In this document: piece by piece, positions 1-8,835 of the stretch
Position numbering within the stretch: the stretch's first letter is position 1
Layout of the letters: every line of letters begins with the position of its first letter
Assembly: GCF_002307475.1 (NCBI RefSeq)
Contig: NZ_NTMH01000053.1
Location: 19,875-83,874, forward strand
Reading direction: 5' to 3'
Source: Pantoea allii
GTDB lineage: Bacteria; Pseudomonadota; Gammaproteobacteria; Enterobacterales; Enterobacteriaceae
Length of the DNA: 64,000 bases
Translations under genes and position numbers: made by a program
The notes under the pieces: model-generated
Database searches by the model: none
What the model was told of the DNA's origin: nothing
Seen by the model: the letters and a program-made list of their open reading frames with translations, nothing else

Positions 1-77
1 ATAATGTGACGTTAATAATAACCTAAAAAATTATTTGAGGGCTATGTTTATGTGGCGCGTGGATGGACAGGTGATGG

Positions 78-110
78 CGAAAAAAAAGGGCGAACCACCG
101 TCCGCCCTTC
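78..110 (-). terminator. Intrinsic terminator after proX
   Basis: Read on the minus strand, an AAGGGCG/CGCCCTT stem with a ten-base loop is followed by a run of T. It lies directly after the proX stop codon and would end the proVWX transcript. Bases 1-77 hold no gene I can support. Confidence 0.75.
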
Positions 111-126
111 GTCAGTCAGTTGTGCC

Positions 127-1125
127 TTATTTAGCGGCAGCGCGGGCGTCGCTAATCCACTGATCAAACTGTGCCTGATGGCCTTTGATCCAACCGTCTA
201 CGTGACGATTGATATCCTCTTCCGAGTTTTGCCCGGCATGCATGGCTGCATTTTCCGCATTGATATCATTAATCGGCAGTTTCATGTCGGCAAACAGTTT
301 GGCTGCGGCCGGATTTTTTTCCGCCCAGGCTTTGTTGGCAACGATGTGCATCGTGTTGACCGGGAAACCATAGTTCGCGCCGTTAGCCAGTTTGGTATCC
401 ACGCCTTTTTGTTCGCCCGGTAATGAGGAGAACGGCACCTGGAGCCAAACGACGTCGCGGCCCGGTTTAAGCACATCACTCAGCCAGTAAGGCGTCCAGG
501 TGTAGTACAGAATAGGTTTTCCCTGTTTAAAGCGCGCCAGGGTGTCCGCCACCATTGCCGAGTAGTTGCCCATGTTAGCGGTGACTGTTTTACTCAGACC
601 ATAAGCCTCATTCTGGTGATTAATCACCGCCTCACAGCCCCAGCCTGGCGTACAGCCGGTCATATCCGCTTTACCATCCCCATTACTATCAAACAGCTGG
701 GCAATTTTCGGATCTTTTAGCTGGGCGATATTGGTGATGTGATACTTCTCAGCGGTTTTCTTGTCGATGAGATAGCCTTGAGCCGCACCGGAGACGTAGG
801 TTCCCTGGCGATAAAACTTATTGCTACCGCCTGCGGCTTTATACATATCGTCATGCAGAGGCTGCCAGTTGGTCGCCAGGAAGGTCGCATCGCCAGACGC
901 AATGGTGGTATAGGCAACGTTGTAATCCACTTCACTGGGTTTCTCGACGGTATAACCCAGTTTCTCCAGGCCACGGCTCACCAGCAGCGTCTGAAACGTT
1001 TCTTCAGCAATCGTACTCTGTACCGGTTTAACCGTAATGCCTTTACCGGGCTGATCGGCGGCGAACGTCTGAGAAGCGGATAAAGCCGCCAGAATGGCAA
1101 CTACGGCAGGGATCGTCTTGCGCAT
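127..1125 (-). CDS. proX: Glycine betaine/proline-betaine periplasmic binding protein ProX
   Basis: This is the substrate-binding subunit of the ProU osmoprotectant ABC importer. It captures glycine betaine or proline betaine in the periplasm and delivers it to ProVW. The 332-residue protein begins with a clear Sec signal peptide (about residues 1-22, ending SQTFA-A). The mature part matches ProX closely, including the Trp-rich stretches (TNWQPLH, YTWTPYWL) that family knowledge assigns to the aromatic ligand cage, and the paired Cys in TGCTPGWGCEA. It is the last gene of proV-proW-proX, 59 bp after proW, and a hairpin terminator follows. Length and order are those of E. coli. Nothing looks odd. 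Confidence 0.96.
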   Translation of the reverse strand: MRKTIPAVVAILAALSASQTFAADQPGKGITVKPVQSTIAEETFQTLLVSRGLEKLGYTVEKPSEVDYNVAYTTIASGDATFLATNWQPLHDDMYKAAGGSNKFYRQGTYVSGAAQGYLIDKKTAEKYHITNIAQLKDPKIAQLFDSNGDGKADMTGCTPGWGCEAVINHQNEAYGLSKTVTANMGNYSAMVADTLARFKQGKPILYYTWTPYWLSDVLKPGRDVVWLQVPFSSLPGEQKGVDTKLANGANYGFPVNTMHIVANKAWAEKNPAAAKLFADMKLPINDINAENAAMHAGQNSEEDINRHVDGWIKGHQAQFDQWISDARAAAK

Positions 1126-1184
1126 GGTTATTCCTCGTTTTTGTTGTCGCGTTAAAGGCGGCAGATAACGGCCGCCTTTACTGT

Positions 1185-2336
1185 TCAGGATTTACGGAAG
1201 GGACGTGTCAGCAGGCCAATTGGCCCGGTGTGATACCAGTGGCGGCTGCCACGGCTGCGTTTGTCACGCGCCACCGATTGGGTCAGGCGGTCAAGGATGA
1301 TGGCCAGAATCACGATGCCGACACCGCCCACGGAGGCCAGGCCCATGTCCAGACGACCAATGCCGCGTAGCACCATCTGGCCCAGTCCACCGACGGCAAT
1401 CATGGAGGCAATCACCACCATCGACAGCGCCAGCATCAGCGTCTGATTCACGCCGGCCATAATGGTTGGCATCGCCAACGGCAACTGGACTTTGAACAGC
1501 AGCTGATGCGGGCTGGCACCAAAGGACTCACTGGCTTCGATCAGGTCGGCAGGAACCTGCTTGATCCCCAGAATGGTCAGCCTGACAATCGGCGGCAGGG
1601 CAAAGATAATGGTGACGACAACGCCCGGCACATTACCAATACCAAACAGCATGACAATCGGAACCAGATAAACGAAGGCCGGTGTGGTCTGCATCGCGTC
1701 CAGCAGCGGGCGCACAATTCTTGCCGCGCGTTCACTGCGCGCCAGCCAGATCCCCATCGGCAAGCCAATGATGATGCAAAACAGCAGGGCCGTGAGCACC
1801 AGCGCCAGGGTAATCATGGCCTGCGACCAGGCACCAATAGCGCCAATGGCGATCAGCGAAATCAGCGTGGCAATGCCCATTGCCGGACTGGCGATTTGCC
1901 AGGCGATTAACGCAAACAGCGCGATAGCAACGGGCGCGGGCATACCCAGCAACAGCTGTTGAAACGCGCTGAGGATATAATCCACCGGCACGCGAATACT
2001 TTGAAAGACCGGGCGGAAATGATTCACCACCCAGTCGATCCCTTCGGTTACCCAGTGATCCAGCGGAATCCAGGTTTTATGGAAGGGGTCAATGAGCGAG
2101 AAATGGTCAGCCTGGGGCGCGGGCGCGTTGTTCAACCAGTCGGTGCTGCTGGTGGAGCCTGTCGCGGCACTGCCATCCGGGGTGCCCCACGCATCTGCAC
2201 CGCCGGTGGCTGCATGATGGCTGCTGTCGGCGGCACTGCTCTGGTCTGCGGCACCAGACCAGGGATCGCTATTCTGGCTGCTCTGTGTATCCGTTGCCGC
2301 CGCGTTATCCCATGGGGTTGATGTCTCTTTACTCAT
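1185..2336 (-). CDS. proW: Glycine betaine ABC transporter permease ProW
   Basis: This is the inner-membrane permease of ProU. The protein has about 383 residues from ATG 2336; an ATG five codons upstream is possible but lies deeper inside proV. The N-terminal ~100 residues are a hydrophilic, Ser/Ala/Asp-rich cytoplasmic extension, as usual for ProW. Membrane segments follow, with the EAA-type loop (EASESFGASPHQLLFKVQLP) that docks onto the ATPase. The ATG overlaps the end of proV (ATGAGTAA), so translation of the two is probably coupled. The sequence closely follows E. coli ProW, apart from the variable N-terminal region. Confidence 0.95.
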   Translation of the reverse strand: MSKETSTPWDNAAATDTQSSQNSDPWSGAADQSSAADSSHHAATGGADAWGTPDGSAATGSTSSTDWLNNAPAPQADHFSLIDPFHKTWIPLDHWVTEGIDWVVNHFRPVFQSIRVPVDYILSAFQQLLLGMPAPVAIALFALIAWQIASPAMGIATLISLIAIGAIGAWSQAMITLALVLTALLFCIIIGLPMGIWLARSERAARIVRPLLDAMQTTPAFVYLVPIVMLFGIGNVPGVVVTIIFALPPIVRLTILGIKQVPADLIEASESFGASPHQLLFKVQLPLAMPTIMAGVNQTLMLALSMVVIASMIAVGGLGQMVLRGIGRLDMGLASVGGVGIVILAIILDRLTQSVARDKRSRGSRHWYHTGPIGLLTRPFRKS

Positions 2337-3528
2337 TGCTGGCTCCTTCACGATCTAAAGCACGTAAGAGCGTGCTTTTGGAGATCACGCCGACGTATTG
2401 ATTTTCTTCTCCCACCACCGGAACGGCACAGGGTGCCTGCGCCACATGTGAGAGCAGTTCATTTAACGAGGTCGTGGCAGGAACCGCCGTGGGCGCGTCG
2501 AGCAGGGCGCTTTCCAGCCCTTGTCCTGCCGCCAGCGCCGCTTTAAGAGAGTCGGTTGACACTACACCGATGAATTTCTGTTTTTCCAGCACGTAGCCGA
2601 ACTCACGATCTTCATCCTGCAGCAGTTTTATGGCCGAGCGCGGGCCTAAACCGGCCGCTTTACGGATCAGCGCGCCAGCATTACGGCGTGCAATATCGTT
2701 AGCGCTGAAAACATGGCTGATATCGACACCGCGGAAGAACGTACGGACGTAATCATTGGCCGGATTATTCAGAATTTCGTCAGGTGAACCCACCTGGACG
2801 ACTTCGCCATTTTGCATAATGGCAATGCGGTCGCCAATGCGCATGGCTTCATCCAGATCGTGTGAAATAAACACGATGGTGCGCTGATGTCTGGCCTGTA
2901 ATTTCACCAGCTCATCCTGCATTTCGGTACGAATTAAGGGATCGAGCGCAGAGAAGGCTTCATCCATTAATAAAATATCGGGATTAATGGCTAAAGCACG
3001 AGCCAGACCTACACGTTGACGCATTCCGCCTGACAGCTCATCAGGATAGGCATGGGCATAATTTTCCAGCCCAACCTGACGCAACGCCTCAAGGGCTTTT
3101 TCCTGCCGTTCCACCAGGGGCGTTCCGGCTAATTCCATACCAAACGCGGCATTATTTAACACGTTAAGATGCGGCATTAATGCGAATGACTGAAACACCA
3201 TGCTGATCTTATTTCGGCGAACCTCCCGCAGTTCGCTGTCCGATATTTTCGCAATATCGACACCGTCAATAATCACCTGGCCGCGCGTCGGCTCTATCAG
3301 ACGATTGAGAAGGCGAACCATGGTGGATTTTCCTGAACCGGATAACCCCATGATGACGAATATCTCGCCTTCTTCAATGGCCAGACTGGCATTTTTGACA
3401 CCCAACGACAAGCCTGTCTTTGCGAGTATCTCCTCTTTGCCACAGCCCTTATCAATATATTTAAATGCCCTCTGTGGATTATCGCCAAATACCTTATAAA
3501 GATTTTTTACTTCTAATTTAATTGTCAT
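2329..3528 (-). CDS. proV: Glycine betaine ABC transporter ATP-binding protein ProV
   Basis: This is the ATPase of the ProU osmoprotectant importer. The 399 residues match the normal family length. Walker A (GLSGSGKST) is at residues 61-69, the ABC signature (LSGGMRQRVGLARA) near 165, and Walker B (ILLMDEAFSALDP) near 190. Two CBS repeats at about 280-395 are the ionic-strength sensor known from this family (OpuA/ProV type). It is the first gene of the operon, and a sigma70-type promoter lies about 70 bp upstream. In E. coli the 5' part of proV also carries an H-NS-bound downstream element, which cannot be judged from sequence here. Confidence 0.96.
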   Translation of the reverse strand: MTIKLEVKNLYKVFGDNPQRAFKYIDKGCGKEEILAKTGLSLGVKNASLAIEEGEIFVIMGLSGSGKSTMVRLLNRLIEPTRGQVIIDGVDIAKISDSELREVRRNKISMVFQSFALMPHLNVLNNAAFGMELAGTPLVERQEKALEALRQVGLENYAHAYPDELSGGMRQRVGLARALAINPDILLMDEAFSALDPLIRTEMQDELVKLQARHQRTIVFISHDLDEAMRIGDRIAIMQNGEVVQVGSPDEILNNPANDYVRTFFRGVDISHVFSANDIARRNAGALIRKAAGLGPRSAIKLLQDEDREFGYVLEKQKFIGVVSTDSLKAALAAGQGLESALLDAPTAVPATTSLNELLSHVAQAPCAVPVVGEENQYVGVISKSTLLRALDREGASNE

Positions 3529-3597
3529 GCGATAGTGAAGCCCTGATTAAATTATTTTAATGTGAAATGACGTGTCCTGGTCGAATTTAAGCAGGCT

Positions 3598-3627
3598 ATA
3601 ACCTGACATACTCAGATTATCTGTCAA
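3598..3627 (-). promoter_or_regulatory. Probable proU P2-type promoter
   Basis: On the minus strand TTGACA (3627-3622) is followed after 18 bp by GGTTAT (3603-3598). Transcription would start about 60 bp before the proV ATG. That is the layout of the osmotically induced sigma70 P2 promoter of E. coli proU. The assignment rests on position and the perfect -35. Confidence 0.6.
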
Positions 3628-3867
3628 CCCTGACGTGAAATATCCATGGCTAAAAATTACCCGTCATGTCGATAATTTCCAGTGCTCACAAGGGATGAGG
3701 GAAGATGAATTTTTTGTGATTTATTTGAGAAATAGCAGATAATTAGCCTGCTCAGACGAAGGGAATTGCCACAATGGCGTGAGGATCAGAGGAAAGGGAT
3801 AAGAAATAATGATAGCGATAAGGCTGAAATAACGGATTATAAATCAGTGTCATTAATGATTAATGAC

Positions 3868-3889
3868 TGTGCCGCAGAATCACGGCACA
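3868..3889 (-). terminator. Stem-loop after nrdF
   Basis: TGTGCCG and CGGCACA form a perfect 7-bp stem with an 8-base loop, 7 bp after the nrdF stop. There is no U-run downstream on the minus strand, so it may protect the 3' end rather than terminate transcription. Confidence 0.4.
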
Positions 3890-3896
3890 GGGTTCA

Positions 3897-4856
3897 CTAA
3901 AAACTCCAGTCTTCGTCTTCGGTTTCTACCGCTTTTCCCATCACATAGGAAGAACCCGAGCCCGAAAAGAAATCATGGTTTTCATCTGCGTTAGGGGACA
4001 GGGCAGACAAAATCGCCGGGTTGACGTTGGTCATTTCTGCCGGGAACAGCGCTTCGTAGCCCAGGTTCATCAAGGCCTTGTTGGCGTTGTAGTGCAGGAA
4101 GGTTTTGACCTCTTCCGCCCAGCCGACATCGCCATAAAGCGCTTCGGTATAAACCACCTCGTTTTCATACAGCGCCAGCAGCAAATCAATGGCGAACTGC
4201 TGCAAGGCTTCGCGGCGACCTTCATCAACCTGCTCAAGGGCTTTCTGGTACTTGTAGCCGATATAGTAGCCGTGTACCGCTTCATCACGGATGATGAGCC
4301 GAATCAGGTCGGCGGTATTGGTCAGTTTGCCACGACTGGACCAGTACATCGGCAGCCAGAATCCCGAATAGAACAGGAATGACTCCAGAAAAACGCTGGC
4401 AATTTTTTTCTTCAACGGATCGTCAGCACGGTAATGGGTGAGGATGATCTCGGCTTTGTTTTGCAGCGCCTGATTCTCTTCGCTCCACTGATAAGCGGCA
4501 TCCACATCGCTGGTGTTACACAATGTCGAAAAAATCGAGCTGTATGAGCGGGCATGTACCGCCTCCATAAAGCTGATATTCGACAGCACCGCCTCTTCAT
4601 GCGGCGTCAGCGCATCGGGCATTAATCCCGGTGCACCCAGCACGTTCTGAATGGTGTCCAGCAGCGTCAGGCCAGTAAACACGCGAATAGTCAGCTGCTG
4701 CTGCTGTTTATCCAGCGTCTGCCAGGCAGGCAGATCGTTGGACAGCGGCACTTTTTCCGGTAACCAGAAGTTGCTGGTCAGACGGTTCCATACCTCAAGA
4801 TCTTTCTCATCCTGAATACGGTTCCAGTTAATGGCTTGAATTTGTCTGAGTTGCAT
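3897..4856 (-). CDS. nrdF: Class Ib ribonucleotide reductase small (radical) subunit NrdF
   Basis: NrdF houses the dimanganese-tyrosyl radical cofactor of the class Ib ribonucleotide reductase, used under iron limitation or oxidative stress. The 319 residues equal the E. coli length. All expected metal ligands are present at the expected numbers: D67, E98, H101, E158, E192 and H195. The radical tyrosine is Y105 (ARSYSS). The C-terminal tail ends in DEDWSF, the peptide that binds NrdE. It is the last gene of nrdHIEF, 9 bp after nrdE, and convergence with proU regulation is not expected. Confidence 0.97.
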   Translation of the reverse strand: MQLRQIQAINWNRIQDEKDLEVWNRLTSNFWLPEKVPLSNDLPAWQTLDKQQQQLTIRVFTGLTLLDTIQNVLGAPGLMPDALTPHEEAVLSNISFMEAVHARSYSSIFSTLCNTSDVDAAYQWSEENQALQNKAEIILTHYRADDPLKKKIASVFLESFLFYSGFWLPMYWSSRGKLTNTADLIRLIIRDEAVHGYYIGYKYQKALEQVDEGRREALQQFAIDLLLALYENEVVYTEALYGDVGWAEEVKTFLHYNANKALMNLGYEALFPAEMTNVNPAILSALSPNADENHDFFSGSGSSYVMGKAVETEDEDWSF

Positions 4857-4865
4857 AATGTGTTC

Positions 4866-7004
4866 TCACAGTGCGCAGGAGACGCAGCCCTGAACTTCAG
4901 TGCCTTGCAGGGCCATCTGGCGCAGTCGAATGTAGTAAAGCGTTTTGATCCCTTTTTTCCAGGCGTAAATCTGCGCTTTATTTATGTCGCGCGTGGTCAC
5001 GTCATCCCGGAAGAAAAGCGTTAATGACAGGCCCTGATCCACATGCCGGGTCGCCTCAGCGTAGGTATCAATAATGGCTTCCGGCCCAATCTGGTAAGCA
5101 TCCTGATAGAGTTCCAGATTGTCATTGGTCATAAAGGGCGCCGGATAGTAAACACGGCCGGTTTTACCCTCTTTGCGGATCTCTATTCGCGACACAATCG
5201 GATGAATACTGGACGTGGCGTGATTGATGTAAGAGATCGAACCGGTGGGCGGTATCGCCTGCAAATTCTGATTGTACAAACCGGACGCCATCACCGAGTC
5301 CCGCAGTGCCAACCAGTCATCCTGCGTGGGTAAGGTGATGCCCGCACTGGCAAACAGGGCAGCGATGCGGGGCGTACGCGGTTGCCAGTCACACTGCAGA
5401 TATTTGTCAAAATAGGCACCGGTGGCATAGGTTGACGCCGCAAAGCCATCAAAGGCCTGTTGGCGCTCTTTTGCCAGCTGATTTGAGGCGCGCAGCGCAT
5501 AATAGGTCACACAGTAAAAATAGAGGTTGGTGAAATCCAGCGCTTCCGGTGAACCATAGGCGATGCCTTCGCGGGCCAGATAGCCATGCAGATTCATCTG
5601 GCCCAGGCCAATAGCATGGGAGCGGCGATTGCCTTCTGCCACGGAGGGAACCGAACCGATATCACTCATATCTGACACCGCCGTTAGCGCACGTATTGCC
5701 GTCTCCACCGTGTGCGCCAAATCGCCAGAGTCCATCGCATGGGCAATATTCAGCGAACCAAGGTTACAGGAGATGTCTTTTCCCATCCGGCGATAGCTGA
5801 GATCCTCATTGAATTCACTGGCGCTGTTCACCTGCAAAATCTCTGAGCAAAGGTTGCTCATATTGATGCGACCGGCAATCGGGTTATCCCGGTTGACGCT
5901 GTCCTCATACATGATGTAGGGATAGCCCGATTCAAACTGGATTTCCGCCAGCGTCTGAAAGAAATCGCGCGGCTGGATATAGGTTTTACGGATTCTGTCG
6001 TCCGCCAGCATCGCCTGGTATTTTTCGCTGATGCTGATATCCCCAAACGCCTGACCGTATATCCGCTCAACATCGTAGGGCGAGAACAGCGCCATCGGCT
6101 GATTCTCTTTGGCGAGCTGGAACGTAATGTCAGGGATCACCACGCCCAACGACAGCGTTTTAATGCGGATTTTCTCGTCCGCGTTTTCGCGCTTAGTATC
6201 AAGAAAGCGCAAAATGTCTGGATGGTGCGCATTGAGCCAGACCGCCCCGGCACCCTGACGTGCGCCAAGCTGATTGGCATAGGAAAACGCGTCCTCCAGC
6301 ATCTTCATCACCGGAATGACGCCGGAAGACTGATTTTCAATGCGCTTAATCGGCGCGCCGGACTCGCGCAGGTTCGACAGCAGAAACGCCACGCCGCCGC
6401 CGCGTTTTGACAGCTGCAGGGCAGAATTCACCGCCCGGCCAATCGACTCCATATTGTCTTCAATACGCAGCAGGAAGCAGGAGACCAGCTCGCCGCGCTG
6501 TTGCTTGCCGCTGTTGAGGAACGTCGGCGTCGCGGGCTGAAAACGCCCGCTCAGGATGGCCTCCAGCACCGATCGTGCCAGCGCTTCATCCCCTTGCGCC
6601 AGCGTCAGCGCTACCATACAGGCACGTTGCTCGAAGGTTTCCAGGTAACGCTTTCCATCAAAGGTTTTTAGCGTATAGCTGGTGTAGTATTTCCACGCAC
6701 CTAAAAACGTTTTGAACTCAAAGCCCCATGCCTCGGCTTCATCGTGCAGCGCGCACAGGAAGTTAAAATCATACTGATTGAGCACGGCGGCTTCGTAGTA
6801 GCCTTCGGCCACCAGATAGCGCAGGCGCTCGGCAACGCTGGCGAAGTGCTGAGTATTAGGTTGCACGTGCTGAATAAGAAACTGACGCGCGGCCTGCTGA
6901 TCCTTCTCAAACTGGATGCGGCCATCGGCGTCATACAGGTTCAGCATGGCGTTCAGCGCATGGTAGTCCAGCGCTACGTTGTTGAGGGTATCTGTCGTTG
7001 CCAA
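4866..7004 (-). CDS. nrdE: Class Ib ribonucleotide reductase catalytic subunit NrdE
   Basis: NrdE is the large subunit that reduces ribonucleoside diphosphates to deoxy forms. The 712 residues compare with about 714 in E. coli. The family's substrate-site features are visible: SCFLLRIEDNMESIG, the NLCSEI motif containing an active-site Cys and Glu, and the C-terminal C707-V-S-C710 pair that NrdH reduces. The N-terminal ATP-cone of class Ia is absent, as expected for Ib. The start overlaps the last 31 bp of nrdI, which suggests translational coupling. Confidence 0.97.
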   Translation of the reverse strand: MATTDTLNNVALDYHALNAMLNLYDADGRIQFEKDQQAARQFLIQHVQPNTQHFASVAERLRYLVAEGYYEAAVLNQYDFNFLCALHDEAEAWGFEFKTFLGAWKYYTSYTLKTFDGKRYLETFEQRACMVALTLAQGDEALARSVLEAILSGRFQPATPTFLNSGKQQRGELVSCFLLRIEDNMESIGRAVNSALQLSKRGGGVAFLLSNLRESGAPIKRIENQSSGVIPVMKMLEDAFSYANQLGARQGAGAVWLNAHHPDILRFLDTKRENADEKIRIKTLSLGVVIPDITFQLAKENQPMALFSPYDVERIYGQAFGDISISEKYQAMLADDRIRKTYIQPRDFFQTLAEIQFESGYPYIMYEDSVNRDNPIAGRINMSNLCSEILQVNSASEFNEDLSYRRMGKDISCNLGSLNIAHAMDSGDLAHTVETAIRALTAVSDMSDIGSVPSVAEGNRRSHAIGLGQMNLHGYLAREGIAYGSPEALDFTNLYFYCVTYYALRASNQLAKERQQAFDGFAASTYATGAYFDKYLQCDWQPRTPRIAALFASAGITLPTQDDWLALRDSVMASGLYNQNLQAIPPTGSISYINHATSSIHPIVSRIEIRKEGKTGRVYYPAPFMTNDNLELYQDAYQIGPEAIIDTYAEATRHVDQGLSLTLFFRDDVTTRDINKAQIYAWKKGIKTLYYIRLRQMALQGTEVQGCVSCAL

Positions 7005-7387
7005 AATTGGGTTACTCCCGCTTTCACATTGGCGATATCGTCGGGGGTTCCCATCAGTTCAAACCGATACAGGTAGGGAACCTGACATTTCTTAGCAATG
7101 ATGTCGCCCGCCAGGCAGTAACCTTCACCAAAATTACGGTTACCGGCAGCGATAACGCCGCGCAGTCCGCTGCGGTTAACGTCATCATTGAGAAACTGAA
7201 TCACTTGTCTGGGCACGGCCCCGCGATGACTGCCGCCGCCGTAGCTCGGCACCACCAGGATATAGGGCTGGTGGAGATGCAGCTGTTGCTTACCATCAAT
7301 CGGTATGCGGTACGCAGGCAGACCCAGACGGGTAATAAACCGATGGGTGTTTTCCGACTGGCTGGAAAAATAGACCAGTGGAAACAT
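6974..7387 (-). CDS. nrdI: Flavodoxin-like NrdI
   Basis: NrdI is a small flavoprotein that supplies the oxidant needed to assemble the Mn2-Tyr radical of NrdF. From ATG 7387 the protein has 137 residues, like E. coli NrdI. I chose this start because the sequence then begins MFPLVYFSS, aligns with the family N-terminus, and has a GGCGGG ribosome site at the nrdH end, 4 bp after the nrdH stop. The FMN-phosphate loop (SSQSENTHRF) and the conserved GNRNFGEGY segment are present. It overlaps nrdE by 31 bp. Confidence 0.95.
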   Translation of the reverse strand: MFPLVYFSSQSENTHRFITRLGLPAYRIPIDGKQQLHLHQPYILVVPSYGGGSHRGAVPRQVIQFLNDDVNRSGLRGVIAAGNRNFGEGYCLAGDIIAKKCQVPYLYRFELMGTPDDIANVKAGVTQFWQRQIPSTT

Positions 7388-7391
7388 GTGG

Positions 7392-7634
7392 CTACCCGCC
7401 GATCGCAACAGACTGAGACAGGCGGGCTATCTTGTCCGGTCGGAATCCGCTCCAGTGATCGTCACTGGTCATCACGACCGGCACCTGGCGGTAGCCCAGC
7501 GCTTTGAGGTTATCAACCGCCTCAGGTTGTGAATCAAGGTTGATCAGGTGGTAGTCAATGCCGTGGCGATCCATTGCATTTTTCGTGGCATTACACTGGA
7601 CACAGTTGTTTTTAGTGTAAATAATAATGCGCAT
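7392..7634 (-). CDS. nrdH: Glutaredoxin-like electron donor NrdH
   Basis: NrdH is the thioredoxin-reductase-dependent redoxin that re-reduces NrdE. From ATG 7634 the protein has 80 residues (E. coli 81). The redox pair is C11-V-Q-C14, and the NrdH-specific WSGFRPDKI segment near the C-terminus is present. A longer upstream frame exists, but only this start gives the family N-terminus (MRIIIYTKNN) and a GAGAGG ribosome site. It is the first gene of nrdHIEF. Confidence 0.95.
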   Translation of the reverse strand: MRIIIYTKNNCVQCNATKNAMDRHGIDYHLINLDSQPEAVDNLKALGYRQVPVVMTSDDHWSGFRPDKIARLSQSVAIGG

Positions 7635-7739
7635 GATTCGTATTCCTCTCTCATTGCGGTGCCGCTGCGGATAACGAAGTGTATTTCCCTGAATCAGGCT
7701 TCGTCCTTGCAAACATCTTGTGGGATGACAATGAAATGA

Positions 7740-7768
7740 ATACTAGATGTAGTGCCTTTGGCGGTCAA
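7740..7768 (-). promoter_or_regulatory. Predicted nrdHIEF promoter
   Basis: On the minus strand TTGACC (7768-7763) and TAGTAT (7745-7740) are separated by exactly 17 bp. This strong sigma70-type promoter gives a leader of roughly 100 bases before nrdH. One NrdR box overlaps the -10 and another lies just upstream of the -35. Confidence 0.7.
7743..7752 (-). promoter_or_regulatory. NrdR box, promoter-proximal
   Basis: The core CTAGATGTAG fits the NrdR consensus CwAtATaTwG with two changes. It overlaps the -10 element of the nrdHIEF promoter, so binding would block RNA polymerase. Confidence 0.7.
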
Positions 7769-7773
7769 GCGTA

Positions 7774-7783
7774 CTATATATAG
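7774..7783 (-). promoter_or_regulatory. NrdR box, distal
   Basis: The core CTATATATAG is a full match to the NrdR consensus and a perfect palindrome. It starts exactly 31 bp from the other box, three helical turns, which is the canonical spacing of NrdR box pairs at nrd operons. Confidence 0.8.
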
Positions 7784-7874
7784 GGTTAATCGGGGTGAGG
7801 GCGGTAAGTCAGTCGCGGCGCGGTCTGCAACGCGAAAAAAAAATTTGTAAAGCCGGTTGTGCAAAAAACAGGCA

Positions 7875-7903
7875 CAAAAAAGCCCCGCTCAGTGAGCGAG
7901 GCC
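7875..7903 (-). terminator. Intrinsic terminator after ygaM-like gene
   Basis: On the minus strand a GCCTCGCTC/GAGCGGGGC stem with an ACT loop is followed by six T. It lies about 20 bp after the stop codon of the membrane-anchored protein gene. Confidence 0.8.
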
Positions 7904-7925
7904 GATGATAACGATAAGGCAGGGA

Positions 7926-8243
7926 TTAGCGGCGTGAAACCAGCAACGCGCCCAGAACAATCCCCACGGCAGCGCCGATACCTACGCCATACCAGGGTTT
8001 GTCATGCACATAGGCATCAACCTGATAACCTGCGTCGCGGGCAACCTGTGAGACACGGTTACCGCCGCCATTGAGTTTCGCGCGGGTTTGCTTCAGTAAG
8101 GCTTCCGCCTGACTGCGTGCAGAATTAACCTCATCTTTCGCTTCACTGCCGTAAGATTTAAGCAGCGCTTCAAGTGAATCAGCCAGCTCGTTCACATCCT
8201 GATTGATATCAATGTCATCGTTTTTTTGCGTTCGATTAAACAT
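7926..8243 (-). CDS. ygaM: ElaB/YqjD/DUF883 family membrane-anchored ribosome-binding type protein (YgaM-like)
   Basis: This 105-residue protein belongs to the ElaB/YqjD/YgaM (DUF883) family. Members are small C-tail-anchored inner-membrane proteins; YqjD and ElaB associate with stationary-phase ribosomes. The first ~75 residues are a charged amphipathic helix (ELADSLEALLKSYGSEAKDE). A single C-terminal membrane segment follows (VGIGAAVGIVLGALLVSRR). I start at ATG 8243 because MFNRTQKNDD matches E. coli YgaM; an extension to 8288 has no family support. It diverges from ygaC, the E. coli neighbour, and a terminator follows. Confidence 0.88.
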   Translation of the reverse strand: MFNRTQKNDDIDINQDVNELADSLEALLKSYGSEAKDEVNSARSQAEALLKQTRAKLNGGGNRVSQVARDAGYQVDAYVHDKPWYGVGIGAAVGIVLGALLVSRR

Positions 8244-8394
8244 TTTTGGCTCCCTTGTAATTAACACGTAATACTTAGTGTAGACCACGTTTTGCGTAAC
8301 GAGGCGCGGAATGGCCCTTTAGGGAAAATTCCGAATGCCCGTGCAGCCATGCTGATGTAAGGTTGCGTGGCTTTTGAAGAGGAGAGGATCAAGC

Positions 8395-8730
8395 ATGTAT
8401 TTACGACCAGATGAGGTAGCGCGCGTCCTGGAAAAAGTAGGCTTTGAAGTCGATGAAATTACCCCACGTGCCTATGGCTACCGTCGTGGCGACAACTATG
8501 TTTATGTTAACCGCGAAGCCCGCATGGGGCGCACGGCGCTGATAATCCACCCAACGTTGAAAGAAAAAAGTCAGCCGTTTGCCGACCCGGCTTCCGAAAT
8601 GAAAACCTGTGATCACTACACGCAGTTCCCTCTCTACCTGGCGGGTGATTCTCAGGAACATTACGGTATTCCCCACGGATTCAGTTCCCGAATGGCGCTG
8701 GAACGCTACATACAGAGCGTGTTCGACTAG
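8395..8730 (+). CDS. ygaC: Conserved small protein YgaC
   Basis: This 111-residue cytoplasmic protein is clearly the YgaC orthologue (MYLRPDEVARVLEK at the start, GYRRGDNYVYVNREARMGRTAL in the middle). No biochemical function is established; in E. coli ygaC is reported as Fur-controlled. There is no signal peptide or membrane segment. ATG 8395 was preferred over an ATG 21 bp upstream because it has GGAGAGG at the right distance and gives the family N-terminus. It diverges from the ygaM-like gene. A stem GCCCCG/CGGGGC (8739-8756) lies just after the stop, without a T-run. Confidence 0.9.
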   Translation: MYLRPDEVARVLEKVGFEVDEITPRAYGYRRGDNYVYVNREARMGRTALIIHPTLKEKSQPFADPASEMKTCDHYTQFPLYLAGDSQEHYGIPHGFSSRMALERYIQSVFD

Positions 8731-8794
8731 CGCATCCCGCCCCGTTAACGCGGGGCAACGACCCCTTCCCGACGACGCGTTACCGCTTCGCCCG

Positions 8795-8823
8795 TTGCAT
8801 TTCAACGCGGTCACGCGTATAAA
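8795..8823 (+). promoter_or_regulatory. Predicted mmuPM promoter
   Basis: TTGCAT (8795-8800) and TATAAA (8818-8823) are 17 bp apart. The predicted transcript starts near 8830, just upstream of the tandem MetJ boxes and about 35 bp before the mmuP start. Confidence 0.6.
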
Positions 8824-8835
8824 TCTGCTGCATAT

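Larger units (their letters stand above)
3529..3896. other. Intergenic region between nrdF and proV
   Basis: These 368 bp carry no coding frame of note. They hold the proV promoter (3598-3627) and a 7-bp stem-loop just after nrdF (3868-3889). The middle is AT-rich, as expected for an H-NS-silenced osmotic promoter region. Confidence 0.6.
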
